DNA of 64,000 nt, taken from contig NZ_OY780939.1 in the NCBI RefSeq assembly GCF_963675975.1, positions 2,418,001 to 2,482,000 of the forward strand. Reading direction: 5' to 3'. The DNA comes from Halarcobacter sp. GTDB lineage: Bacteria > Campylobacterota > Campylobacteria > Campylobacterales > Arcobacteraceae. Shown here in pieces: positions 36,137 through 44,732 of this stretch; positions within the stretch are counted from its first letter, which is position 1; every line of letters begins with the position of its first letter. The notes below the pieces were generated by a model. The model ran no database searches, was not told where the DNA came from, and saw only the letters and a list, made by a program, of their open reading frames with translations. The position numbers were made by a program, and so were the translations under genes.

Positions 36137-36760
36137 CTATAAAGTTTTAATATCTTTTAAACTCTTTTTCTTTTCCCACTCTATTTGTAATAGCTCAGGC
36201 TCTTCTAAAAACTCATCCACATAGCCTATAGCTAAATATGCTACTAGTTTATACTCTTTTCCAATTCCAAGTATCTTCTTTACATTTTTAGGCTTTAATA
36301 TACTTATCCAACCAACTCCAATATTATAAGCTCTTGCCATAAGCCAAAGGTTTTGTATAGCACATACTACACTATACTCTCCCATTTTCTTTTGAGTTGT
36401 TTGACCAAGTACTTTTTTCTTTGGTTTTTCATATAAAACAGCTACATTGATATATGACTCTTTTATACCCTCTAATTTTAACCTTGGATATACTTCATTA
36501 TCTTTGAATATTTTCTTTGCTTTAGTATTCTCTTTTTCAAACTCTTTGTATATTGCATCTCTTTTATCTTTGCTTTTTACAATTACAAATTTCCAAGGTT
36601 GAGAAAATCCAACAGATGGAGCACTATTTGCTGCGCTTAAAATCTCATCTAAGATTTTATCATCTATTTTCTTTTTTATAAATCTATTACCTCTAACATC
36701 ACGTCTTAGAAGCATAATCTCTTTTAAAGTCTTTATATCACTTTTGTTAAATTGTTTCAT
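36137..36760 (-). CDS. bluB: 5,6-dimethylbenzimidazole synthase BluB
   Basis: 207 residues of the nitroreductase fold with the BluB hallmark RRDVRGNRF, the SAPSVGFSQPWKFV flavin segment and GWISILKP. BluB fragments reduced FMN with oxygen to make 5,6-dimethylbenzimidazole, the lower ligand of true cobalamin. Its presence means the cell should make cobalamin rather than a pseudo-cobalamin, when oxygen is available. It overlaps the kinase gene by 14 bases. Confidence 0.9.
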   Translation of the reverse strand: MKQFNKSDIKTLKEIMLLRRDVRGNRFIKKKIDDKILDEILSAANSAPSVGFSQPWKFVIVKSKDKRDAIYKEFEKENTKAKKIFKDNEVYPRLKLEGIKESYINVAVLYEKPKKKVLGQTTQKKMGEYSVVCAIQNLWLMARAYNIGVGWISILKPKNVKKILGIGKEYKLVAYLAIGYVDEFLEEPELLQIEWEKKKSLKDIKTL

Positions 36761-37592
36761 TTATTATCTCGAACTTTCTTAAAAACTCTGTACAATCTTT
36801 TTTTGTATTTTTATATACTCTTTGTAAAGAGTAATATAAACAAGCATATAAAAGATACTGTTTAAAGTTTTCTTTTTCTATTTTTATTTTTGAGTATCTA
36901 TCGTATGTATTTAATATAAATTGGTAAAAACTTTTATTGAATATATCTTTATCAAAACACCAACTTATAACCACAACAGCTATATCAAAGTTTATATTAC
37001 CAAAACATGACTGTGTAAAATCATATACCCCACTAAGCTTTTCATCTATAAACTTTACATTATCAGGAAATAAATCCCCATGAATTAAAGCATTAGGCTT
37101 TAGGTCTATATCTTTAACTATTTTATACTTTTGTTTTATCTCTTCTATATTTTTTAAAGAGTAAAGCATTTTTTCAAAGTTTTGTTTTGAGTAAACATCC
37201 TTTTTAGTAATTTCAATCTCTTTTATAGAGTGTAAACTTACTAAAAAAAGTGTTATCTGTTTTAGATGATTTGATGTAATTGTTTGGATAACATCCCCTT
37301 CTATATAAGAAAGAAGTGTTATTGGTCTATTATTGTAAAGGTTTATTTTCTTTGAAAGGACATTTGGGACATCTAAAGTTTTTATAGCTTTTAAAATCTT
37401 GATTTGATTTTCTATATCTTTTATAGATGAATCTTCATATAGTTTAAATACATATTTCTTTGTATCTGAAGTGCCAATATATGTTGTATCACTAATACCT
37501 TGAAAAGTTTCTTGTATTGAGTTAAAACATATATTGGTATCTTCTATTAAGCTATTTACCTCTTTTAAAGTAAGTTTGGTTAAAACACCCAA
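36747..37592 (-). CDS. Homoserine-kinase-II/APH-like kinase inside the cobalamin operon
   Basis: 281 residues of the aminoglycoside-phosphotransferase/choline-kinase fold: nucleotide Lys near YVFKLYE (residue 50), catalytic loop HGDLFPDN (171-178) and metal-binding DF (191-192). The opening MGVLTKLTLKEV and the block FPDNVKF...LSGVYDF resemble ThrB type II homoserine kinases. In a cobalamin operon that includes cobD but no pduX, I infer it may phosphorylate L-threonine (or serine/ethanolamine) for the nucleotide loop. A housekeeping homoserine kinase placed here by chance is the alternative. TTG start with an AAAGG site; overlaps bluB. Confidence 0.75.
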   Translation of the reverse strand: MGVLTKLTLKEVNSLIEDTNICFNSIQETFQGISDTTYIGTSDTKKYVFKLYEDSSIKDIENQIKILKAIKTLDVPNVLSKKINLYNNRPITLLSYIEGDVIQTITSNHLKQITLFLVSLHSIKEIEITKKDVYSKQNFEKMLYSLKNIEEIKQKYKIVKDIDLKPNALIHGDLFPDNVKFIDEKLSGVYDFTQSCFGNINFDIAVVVISWCFDKDIFNKSFYQFILNTYDRYSKIKIEKENFKQYLLYACLYYSLQRVYKNTKKDCTEFLRKFEIINETI

Positions 37593-37603
37593 ATTTTTGC
37601 CTT

Positions 37604-38275
37604 TTATTTAGGTTCATGAAAATCTATAAAAAGAGTCATATATTTATCTACATTCTCTTTTTTAAAGTCAAGTATCTGCTCCCCTTGAAAGTTAAGGTTT
37701 TCAAAAGTATAAACTGAACCTTTCTCTTTTACCTTTTGTGTTTCCATACCAATCTTTGGTCTCATATAAACTGTTGTAAAAGGAACTTTACTTTTATGTA
37801 AAGGTCTTATAAGAAAACTACTATCCCCAACACATAAAGGTTTTTTTACCTTAGCAGATGCATGGGAAAATGATGTAACTCCAGGTATAACTTCACAAGC
37901 TTCATAAACTTCGTTTTTTTGTTCTTTTATTATATCAAGTAGATAATAAACTGTACTATATACAGCACTATCTCCTAAAGTTACAAAAGAAAGCTTATCG
38001 TATGTATTAAAAGAATCAAAGATTATATCAACTTGTCTTTGCCAATCCTCTTGTTTGAATCTCATTGGAGTATACATAGGAACAATATCTTTTTCAAAAC
38101 CATACTCATCCATAAGCTGTTTTACAATTTTATAAGTCATTGACCTTTTAAAACTATTATCAGAACTTTTAGTAGGGATACAAATAGCATCAGAATCTTT
38201 TAATGCCTTTAATGCTTTTAAAGTAATTAGTTCATAATCACCAGGGCCAAGTGAAACCATATATAATTTTGTCAA
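37604..38275 (-). CDS. cbiL: Precorrin-2/cobalt-factor-2 C20-methyltransferase CbiL
   Basis: 223 residues of the SAM-dependent tetrapyrrole methylase fold: YMVSLGPGDYELITLKAL, the FVTLGDSAVYST loop and EVIPGVTSFSHASA. The charged, Thr-rich C20-methyltransferase pattern and the position between cbiK and the kinase fit CbiL rather than CbiF/H, which are encoded elsewhere. TTG start with a strong AGGAGAGG site. Confidence 0.88.
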   Translation of the reverse strand: MTKLYMVSLGPGDYELITLKALKALKDSDAICIPTKSSDNSFKRSMTYKIVKQLMDEYGFEKDIVPMYTPMRFKQEDWQRQVDIIFDSFNTYDKLSFVTLGDSAVYSTVYYLLDIIKEQKNEVYEACEVIPGVTSFSHASAKVKKPLCVGDSSFLIRPLHKSKVPFTTVYMRPKIGMETQKVKEKGSVYTFENLNFQGEQILDFKKENVDKYMTLFIDFHEPK

Positions 38276-38284
38276 TACCCTCTC

Positions 38285-39127
38285 CTAATAAGTCATAGTC
38301 TTATGACTAATACCAAGCATTTTAAATGATTCTTTAATATTTTTGATAATAATCTCATTTGTTTTAGGAAGCTCTAAAAGATTGAAGTTCTCACTGTTGG
38401 TAAGGGATTCAACAATTGAAGACTCAAAACAATCTTTTAAATTCTCTTTTATCTCAAACATATCTTTTATAAAGTGATTTCCACTAACTAAAAGTAAAGG
38501 TACAACTTGAACTTTTTTATAACCTTTCTCTTTTATTTTTCTTTTAATAGCTTCATTTACAGAAAAATATGGAAAAGCACCCTCTAAAGAACATGAAAAG
38601 TTTCTTTCATCTAACATCTCTAAAAGTGAACTTGTATATGAAATAGAATCAATACCAACTGTATTTAACTTTGGAGTTCCATGGATAATATATAAGTTTG
38701 CAGTATCTTCTTTGCTAACTTGCTCATTTAACTCTTTTAAATATGCAGTTGTATCTTTTGTAGTTGTTAGAATTGGATTTGTAATACCTAAGTTAGCCAT
38801 AGAGAAGTGTTTAAATCCATCTACTATTTTTTTTAAAAACTCATGTTCATCTGTTGGATAGATATTTACAGATACTACAACCACATGTTTAAATCCTAAC
38901 ATATCAACATCAGCTAAAGTTTGAGGAAGGTTTTTATAAATCTCTTTTTTCTTTTTCTTTAAAAGCTTAATAACCATTCTTGAAGAAAAAGAGGTAAACA
39001 CCTCACAATCTGGGTATGCCTCTTTTACTTTCTCTTCTAAATCTAGATACTTTTGTTGCTCTATTACAGAACCAAAACAAGCAAGAACGATAGCTCTTTT
39101 TCTGTTATAGTGTCTAAATCTTTTCAT
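38285..39127 (-). CDS. cbiK: Sirohydrochlorin cobaltochelatase CbiK
   Basis: 280 residues. The chelatase fold has IVLACFGSV at the N-terminus, the active-site His in YIIHGTP, a Glu in SLEGAFPYFS and the second His in VSGNHFIKDMF. CbiK inserts cobalt before ring contraction, so the pathway here is the oxygen-independent cobalt-early one. No signal peptide, so cytoplasmic. Its ATG overlaps the stop of cbiM. Confidence 0.88.
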   Translation of the reverse strand: MKRFRHYNRKRAIVLACFGSVIEQQKYLDLEEKVKEAYPDCEVFTSFSSRMVIKLLKKKKKEIYKNLPQTLADVDMLGFKHVVVVSVNIYPTDEHEFLKKIVDGFKHFSMANLGITNPILTTTKDTTAYLKELNEQVSKEDTANLYIIHGTPKLNTVGIDSISYTSSLLEMLDERNFSCSLEGAFPYFSVNEAIKRKIKEKGYKKVQVVPLLLVSGNHFIKDMFEIKENLKDCFESSIVESLTNSENFNLLELPKTNEIIIKNIKESFKMLGISHKTMTY

Positions 39128-39807
39128 TATTTTGCACTGTTAAAAAGTCTTGGTTCTACAAAAGAACTTGATTTTAAACTATTTAATGTTTTAGCCCCTG
39201 CAAGTACTGCAATATCAATAACTGGTTCTAAAATAACAACACTCATATAAGCTGCCCCAAAACTAAATACTGCACTTATGTTTTCTGCACCAAAACCTTG
39301 TCCGTATAATGCCCAGAATGCAACCCAAGTTACGATTCCACCTTGATACATTAAAGATAGTTTTAATGCAGTTGCATATTTGATATCTTTGTATGGTGTA
39401 GCTTTTGGAATGATTTTAGCTGCTACATAACTCATAGCAAATAAAGGCATTAAAAGAGTAGTTACATTTATACCATATTGTGGTAAATCAAACTGTGCAA
39501 AAAATAAACCTTGGATTAATAAACCAAGTGCCAAACCAAAGGCTGCAGCCCCTGCACCAAATATTAAAAATAGTGTTGAACCTAAGATTAAATGAACCTC
39601 AGAAACACCTATTGGATGGTGAGGTAAAACCTCAAAAAACATAAATACTAAGATAGTACTAATTATTGTTTTTACTGCAAATGGTAAAACACCTGCGTCT
39701 TTGATATTTTCATAAGCCATTTTAGCGGCAACCGAGAATGAAACTGCGGCAGTTCCATAACTTAAAACCATTTTTGCGCCGTGCACAACTCCTGCTTCTA
39801 TATGCAT
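39127..39807 (-). CDS. cbiM: Cobalt ECF transporter substrate-binding membrane protein CbiM
   Basis: 226 residues with about six membrane helices. The N-terminus MHIEAGVV places His at position 2, which with the terminal amine and later His residues (63, 64 and 72 in LPHHPIGVSEVH) forms the metal site of CbiM/NikM. No cbiN, cbiQ or cbiO gene is next to it. Given its operon it should bring in Co2+; nickel cannot be excluded. First gene of the minus cobalamin operon, with an AAAGGA site. Confidence 0.85.
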   Translation of the reverse strand: MHIEAGVVHGAKMVLSYGTAAVSFSVAAKMAYENIKDAGVLPFAVKTIISTILVFMFFEVLPHHPIGVSEVHLILGSTLFLIFGAGAAAFGLALGLLIQGLFFAQFDLPQYGINVTTLLMPLFAMSYVAAKIIPKATPYKDIKYATALKLSLMYQGGIVTWVAFWALYGQGFGAENISAVFSFGAAYMSVVILEPVIDIAVLAGAKTLNSLKSSSFVEPRLFNSAK

Positions 39808-40094
39808 GAATAGTCCTTTATTGTTAAATAAATTAAAATTAAAAAATTTGTGTGTTAAATTGTGATTATTTTGTTAAAAATTGTAAAAATTGAGAATTTA
39901 GTGGGGGATCTAGAGATTGTATCTCGTTTTCATAAGCTGTCTTATGGTATAAATTGCTATTAGTTTCACTAGTGCATAACTTATTTATTGTCGAGAACAT
40001 CGCAATTGTTGACAATTTAAAGTATCGTTTATTATAGCCTCTAAGATTTTTCATGGCGAAAGTTTAGCCAGAAAAAAATAATAAAGAGGTAAAA
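39808..40094. promoter_or_regulatory. 287-base divergent regulatory spacer of the two cobalamin operons
   Basis: The promoters for both cobalamin operons must lie here. I found no cobalamin-riboswitch landmarks (no B12 box on either strand). Visible symmetry: AATTGTTGACAATT at about 40008-40021, TTGTC/GACAA arms nearby, and TGGCGAAAGTTTAGCCA at about 40053-40069, just before the cobB ribosome binding site. Local G+C looks higher than in other spacers of this window. An open 62-codon minus frame here lacks a ribosome binding site and is not called. Confidence 0.55.
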
Positions 40095-41363
40095 GTGAAA
40101 GCACTATTAATATCTTCTATAGCATCAAATCAAGGTAAAACCCTATTAACTACAGCATTATTAAATTATTATAAAAATAGTGTTCGACCATTTAAAATAG
40201 GTCCTGATTATATTGACCCGCAATTTCATTACAAAATTTCTAATACAAAATCTATAAACCTAGATACATTTATCATGAATGAAAATCAAGTTAAATGGAT
40301 ATTTGATAAATACTCAAATAAAGATATCTCTATCTTAGAAGGTGTAATGGGATTTTATGATGGTATGGATAAAGGGTGTTCTGCTTATGATATTGGAAAG
40401 CTATTAAATATCCCTTCAGTTTTACTTCTTGATGCAAGTGGTTCTTATATAACTATAAGTGCTGTTTTAAAAGGTCTTAAAACTTATAAAGATGACAATA
40501 CCATAAAAGCTGTTGTATTAAACAAAGTATCTTCAACGATGCATTTTGAACTAATCAAAAAACAAATACAAAGTGATTTTGATGATATTGAAGTTTTAGG
40601 CTGGATAAAAAAAGACTTAGAGACAATAGTAAGTACCCACCTTGGATTAGATTTAACCAAAACAAACCATGAAAAATTACAAAAGCTTACAAATGAGGTT
40701 TTAGAAAATATAGATTTAGAAAAACTAGAAACTGTAGCAAGTTTTCAAAAAGAAAAGATAACAAACTACCCTTTTGAAAAGATTGAAAAGGTAGACAAAA
40801 AACTTTCTATAGTTTATGATGAGAACTTCTCTTTTCTTTATGAAGATAATCTAGTCTTTCTAAAAGAGCTATTTTCCAAAGTTGAACTTATAAACCCTAC
40901 AAAAAATGAAACGATTTCAAAAGATACACATTTGGTTTTTATACCTGGAGGCTATGTGGAAACAGCTGAGAGTTACAACAATATAAAAGATTCAAACAAT
41001 TTTAAAAACTCTTTAATAGACCATGCAAACAAAAACAAACATATATATGCAGAGTGTGCAGGACTTTTATATTTAGCCAAATGTGTTGATGATAAACCCA
41101 TGAGTGGAATTTTGGATGTTGAATTTACTCTTACACCAAAAAGAGTAAGGCTTGGCTACTACTATAGTCAAAATGGCCTAAAAGGTCATGCTTTTCATTA
41201 TACAAAACCACTTGATACAAAAGATGCAATAGATATATTAAGCAAAAAAGAAAACTCAAAAGGAGAGTTAGGAGCTTGGAAAAAGAACAATGTTTATGGA
41301 ACTTATTTACATACAATGTTTAGAAATAATATAAAAATATTAAAGGATTACTTTGGAATTTAA
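40095..41363 (+). CDS. cbiA: Cobyrinate a,c-diamide synthase CbiA/CobB
   Basis: 422 residues. ATP-binding N-terminal domain (SSIASNQGKTLLTT, RPFKIGPDYIDPQFH, LEGVMGFYDG) and a C-terminal glutaminase domain with Cys in YAECAGLLYL and late His in GTYLHTMFR. It amidates the a and c side chains of cobyrinic acid. The start is GTG with AGAGGT upstream. First gene of the plus cobalamin operon; overlaps cbiC by 11 bases. Confidence 0.93.
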   Translation: MKALLISSIASNQGKTLLTTALLNYYKNSVRPFKIGPDYIDPQFHYKISNTKSINLDTFIMNENQVKWIFDKYSNKDISILEGVMGFYDGMDKGCSAYDIGKLLNIPSVLLLDASGSYITISAVLKGLKTYKDDNTIKAVVLNKVSSTMHFELIKKQIQSDFDDIEVLGWIKKDLETIVSTHLGLDLTKTNHEKLQKLTNEVLENIDLEKLETVASFQKEKITNYPFEKIEKVDKKLSIVYDENFSFLYEDNLVFLKELFSKVELINPTKNETISKDTHLVFIPGGYVETAESYNNIKDSNNFKNSLIDHANKNKHIYAECAGLLYLAKCVDDKPMSGILDVEFTLTPKRVRLGYYYSQNGLKGHAFHYTKPLDTKDAIDILSKKENSKGELGAWKKNNVYGTYLHTMFRNNIKILKDYFGI

Positions 41364-42063
41364 AATAGAACAACCACCAATAAATATAGGTGCAGATATC
41401 TCAAATAGATCTTTTGAGATGATTAATAATGAGTTAAAAGAGTATGAAAAGATAAATGAGTTTGATGAAGAACAAAAAGAGGTAATAAGTAGACTTATAC
41501 ATACAACTACTTGTTTTGATGAGGTATTAAACAATATTTACTTTTCAGACAATGCTATTAAAAAAGTGCAATCATTACTTATAAACAAAGCAAAAATCAT
41601 AGTTGATGTAAATATGATAAAAGTTGGACTTAGTGATTTTTATCTAAAACAATACGACAATGAAGTGGTTTGTTATATAAACGAACCTTTTACTTATGAA
41701 ATGGCAGAAAAAAATAAAACAACAAGAAGCTATGCAGCTGTAGTTGAAGCAATCAAAAGACACAAAGATGAGCCTTTGGTTTTAGCGTGTGGAAATGCCC
41801 CTACTTTTATATATGCAGCAATCAACACTTTACTTGAACAAAAAGTTGATTTAAACAATGTAGCACTTTTACTTTTCCCTGTAGGTTTTGTAAATGTGGT
41901 TGAATCAAAAGCTTATGGAAGAAAGTTTTGTGATACTTTTGATGTTGCAGGGATTATCATGGAGGGAAGATTTGGAAGCTCTACTATGACTGTTGCAACA
42001 CTTCATGCTATTTATAAACTAATCAAAGATTATGATAAAGATGAGAAATACAATGGAAAATAA
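41353..42063 (+). CDS. cbiC: Cobalt-precorrin-8 methylmutase CbiC
   Basis: 236 residues. Contains RLIHTTTCFD with the catalytic His, the segment IIVDVNMIKVGL, and a late LLLFPVGFVNVVESK and GRFGSSTMTVATLHA. It moves a methyl from C11 to C12 to give cobyrinic acid. The first part is longer than in some CbiC. TTG start with AAAGGA upstream, overlapping cbiA. Confidence 0.9.
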   Translation: MEFKIEQPPINIGADISNRSFEMINNELKEYEKINEFDEEQKEVISRLIHTTTCFDEVLNNIYFSDNAIKKVQSLLINKAKIIVDVNMIKVGLSDFYLKQYDNEVVCYINEPFTYEMAEKNKTTRSYAAVVEAIKRHKDEPLVLACGNAPTFIYAAINTLLEQKVDLNNVALLLFPVGFVNVVESKAYGRKFCDTFDVAGIIMEGRFGSSTMTVATLHAIYKLIKDYDKDEKYNGK

Positions 42064-42520
42064 AAAAGAAGTTCTTTACAACACAATGGGAAGTGAAGTT
42101 GCAGAGGGTTTTACTTGCAAACCAAAAAACTTTGATGCAAACAAACCAATAATGCACTTAAAAACTCAACTTTTTGTATGTACAGATGAAAGATGTGGTA
42201 AAGCACACAAAGATAAAGATATAGCTGCAACTTTAAGAGAGGTTATAAAAGAAGTAAGTCTATCAAAAGGTGAAGATAGAATAAAAGTTGTAAGAACTGG
42301 ATGTTTTGGAGCTTGTAGATTTAGAAGTGTTGCAAATATCTATGAAAATACAAAAGCAAATGGAAACTCTCAAAACAACGGAGTTTGGCTTAAAAATGTA
42401 CATAGATATGACAAAGAAAAATGGAAAAAACTATTTATAGCTTTAAAAGATAATATAAGTATTGACTCTTTAGAAGAGTTTGAACAAGTACCAATGAGTG
42501 ACCCAAGTTTTTATAAATAA
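42053..42520 (+). CDS. [2Fe-2S] thioredoxin-like ferredoxin protein of the cobalamin operon
   Basis: 155 residues. Cysteines 43, 48, 84 and 88 give C-x4-C-x35-C-x3-C, the pattern of thioredoxin-fold [2Fe-2S] proteins such as NuoE. It is embedded between cbiC and cbiD with overlaps on both sides (11 bases and 1 base), so it is made with the corrin enzymes. A redox step is implied; the operons lack a recognised precorrin-6A reductase and a cobalt reductase/adenosyltransferase. The role is inferred. Starts at 42032 and 42041 are possible; I chose 42053, which has a GAG about 8 bases upstream. Confidence 0.75.
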   Translation: MENKKEVLYNTMGSEVAEGFTCKPKNFDANKPIMHLKTQLFVCTDERCGKAHKDKDIAATLREVIKEVSLSKGEDRIKVVRTGCFGACRFRSVANIYENTKANGNSQNNGVWLKNVHRYDKEKWKKLFIALKDNISIDSLEEFEQVPMSDPSFYK

Positions 42521-43542
42521 TGGAAAAAAAAGTTTTAAGAAAAGGATACACAACAGGAACACATACTGTTGCATCTTTTAGGTCAGCTCTTGATACGCTA
42601 TTAGCTACAAATGAGTCATGTTTAACCAAAACAAATAAAATAGACAATGATGATTTAGATGTAACAAAAGGGTGTGAGATAGTTGTATCTTTAGACTTTT
42701 GCCAAAAAGAGTTTCAACTAAACCCAACATTTCAAAAGCCACACTATTTTGAGTGTGGAACAAATAGTATTGAAATATTTGCTGGTATTGGAGTTGGAGT
42801 GGTTACAAAAAAAGGTTTAAAAATACAACCACCCTATCCTGCTATAAACCCTGCACCTTTAAATGCTATAAAAGAGTATTTTGAGATAAAAACAAAACAT
42901 AAAGAAAACCTACATCTAAAATGTTGTGTAAGTGTTACAAATGGCCAAGAGATAGCTAAACAAACAGCTAACTCTAAAGTTGGAGTTTTAGAAGGTATTT
43001 CTATACTTGGAACTACTGGTGTTGTAAAACCTGTGTCAAGTTCAGCATATATAGACTCTGTAAACACAGAAATAGAATTTGCCATACAAAATGGCTACGA
43101 AACTATATATTTTACACTTGGAAACTCTGCTTTTAAAGTAGCTTGTAGTAAAGCAGATGAAGAAGCAATAGTTGAAATAGGAAACTTTGTATATGACTCA
43201 ATAGAACTTGCAACTAAATTAAATGCAAAAGAGGTAATCTTTTTATGTGGGATAGGAAAGATGACAAAGGTTTATCAAGGGTTTAAAAACACCCACAATA
43301 GATTTGGAGTGATTGATTTTACGCAACTTCAACTGGATATAAAAGAGAAACTAAATTATGAAGTTGATATAGAAACAACACTTACAGTAAAAGGGATATC
43401 CCAAGAGCTTGAAAAAGTTGGATTATTAGATGAGTTTTACGAAATGATTACACTAAAAGCAAACGAACAAATAAAACAATGGTTTAAAACTTCAAAAGTA
43501 AAGGCCATAATATTAGAACAAAAGGAGGTTTTAGGATGGTAA
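42520..43542 (+). CDS. cbiD: Cobalt-precorrin-5B (C1)-methyltransferase CbiD
   Basis: 340 residues. It starts LRKGYTTGTHTVASF and has VGVVTKKGLKIQPPYPAINP and GISILGTTGVVKP, all typical of CbiD. It methylates C1 in the cobalt-early pathway. Its ATG overlaps the stop of the ferredoxin gene by one base and its end overlaps cbiET by 7. Confidence 0.93.
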   Translation: MEKKVLRKGYTTGTHTVASFRSALDTLLATNESCLTKTNKIDNDDLDVTKGCEIVVSLDFCQKEFQLNPTFQKPHYFECGTNSIEIFAGIGVGVVTKKGLKIQPPYPAINPAPLNAIKEYFEIKTKHKENLHLKCCVSVTNGQEIAKQTANSKVGVLEGISILGTTGVVKPVSSSAYIDSVNTEIEFAIQNGYETIYFTLGNSAFKVACSKADEEAIVEIGNFVYDSIELATKLNAKEVIFLCGIGKMTKVYQGFKNTHNRFGVIDFTQLQLDIKEKLNYEVDIETTLTVKGISQELEKVGLLDEFYEMITLKANEQIKQWFKTSKVKAIILEQKEVLGW

Positions 43543-44729
43543 CTATTGCTGGAAACGGAATGGGAGATTATGATTTTTCAAATCTAAATATTGATATTTC
43601 AAAATTTGACAAAATCATTTGTGACCCAAACTTTCTCACAGAGAGTGCAGAGCACAAGAAAGAAGAAGCAAAAAATATATTAAAACTAAAATACAAAGAT
43701 GCAAAACAATATATTATAGATAACTACGAAAAAGAGGAACTTTTATATGTGGTTACTGGTTCACCACTGTTTTTTAGTGCAGGAACTATAATAGCTAGAA
43801 ATTTACCAAATGATGAAGTTAAGATTATAAATAATACCTCTTCTAAAACCTATATGTTAGAAAAACTGTTTATCAATGAAACAGATGTTGATACTATATC
43901 TTTACATGGAAGAGTTGATATTGATTTAGAAAACTTTTTACAAAACAAATATACTTTTGTACTTTGTGATAAATATACAATCAAAAGATTAAAAGAGGCA
44001 CTTTTTTATTTTGAAAAAGATTCTATAAAAGCTGCACTTGGTTATAAACTAGGCTTCGAAGATGAACTTATAAAAGAGATTAACTTACTTGACTTCGATG
44101 AGAGTTCAATCGATATAGAACAACCCTATGTATTACTTATAAAAAAAGAGTTTGAATCTAAAAACATCATAAGTGAAGATATAGAGTTTGAAACTGAACG
44201 GGGAATGATTACTAAAAAGTATAAAAGACAATTAAGTCTACAAAACCTTGATTTAGAACCAAATAACCTTTTATGGGATATTGGAGCAGGAAGTGGCTCT
44301 TGTGCAATAGAAGCATACAAAAGATACAAAGTAAAAACTACACTTTTTGAGAAAAATGAAACAAGAATAGAGTTTATAAAACAAAACTTGAAAAACCATT
44401 TTGTAGTTGAAACAAAACTTTTAGAGGGTGAAGCCCAAGAGTATTTTGAAGAGTTAAAAGAGACTCCACAAAGAATCTTTGTAGGTGGTGGTGGAGTTGA
44501 GGTTATAAAACAACTTCCAAAACTATATGAGATTTTAGATACAAACGGAATCTTACTTATAAATGCAATAACACTAAAACATCTAAACTTGATGTTAACC
44601 ACGCTAAACGAAGCAAATATAGAGTATGAGATACACTCTCTTTCTCTTACAACATACAAAGGCAAACTAGATTTAGTAGAGCCTGAAAGACAGCTATTTC
44701 AAATAAAAATAAAAAAAGAGGAAAAATAA
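43536..44729 (+). CDS. cbiET: Bifunctional cobalt-precorrin-7/8 methyltransferase-decarboxylase CbiET
   Basis: 397 residues: CbiE-type methylase domain (about 1-195; VTIAGNGMGDYD, YVVTGSPLFFSAGT) fused to a CbiT-type SAM methyltransferase/decarboxylase (about 205-397; MITKKYKRQLSLQNL, LLWDIGAGSGSCAIEA, RIFVGGGGV). Together they methylate C5 and C15 and decarboxylate the acetate side chain. The fusion corresponds to CobL of the aerobic pathway. GGAGG upstream of the ATG. Confidence 0.92.
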   Translation: MVTIAGNGMGDYDFSNLNIDISKFDKIICDPNFLTESAEHKKEEAKNILKLKYKDAKQYIIDNYEKEELLYVVTGSPLFFSAGTIIARNLPNDEVKIINNTSSKTYMLEKLFINETDVDTISLHGRVDIDLENFLQNKYTFVLCDKYTIKRLKEALFYFEKDSIKAALGYKLGFEDELIKEINLLDFDESSIDIEQPYVLLIKKEFESKNIISEDIEFETERGMITKKYKRQLSLQNLDLEPNNLLWDIGAGSGSCAIEAYKRYKVKTTLFEKNETRIEFIKQNLKNHFVVETKLLEGEAQEYFEELKETPQRIFVGGGGVEVIKQLPKLYEILDTNGILLINAITLKHLNLMLTTLNEANIEYEIHSLSLTTYKGKLDLVEPERQLFQIKIKKEEK

Positions 44730-44732
44730 CTT

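Noticed and set aside
39866-40054. Open 62-codon minus-strand frame in the spacer between cbiM and cbiA
   Set aside because: No ribosome binding site before its ATG, it covers the region that must hold the divergent promoters and dyads, and the product resembles nothing I know.
44126-44665. Long (179-codon) open frame antisense to cbiET
   Set aside because: The plus strand clearly encodes the CbiE and CbiT domains; the antisense frame is a by-product of codon composition.
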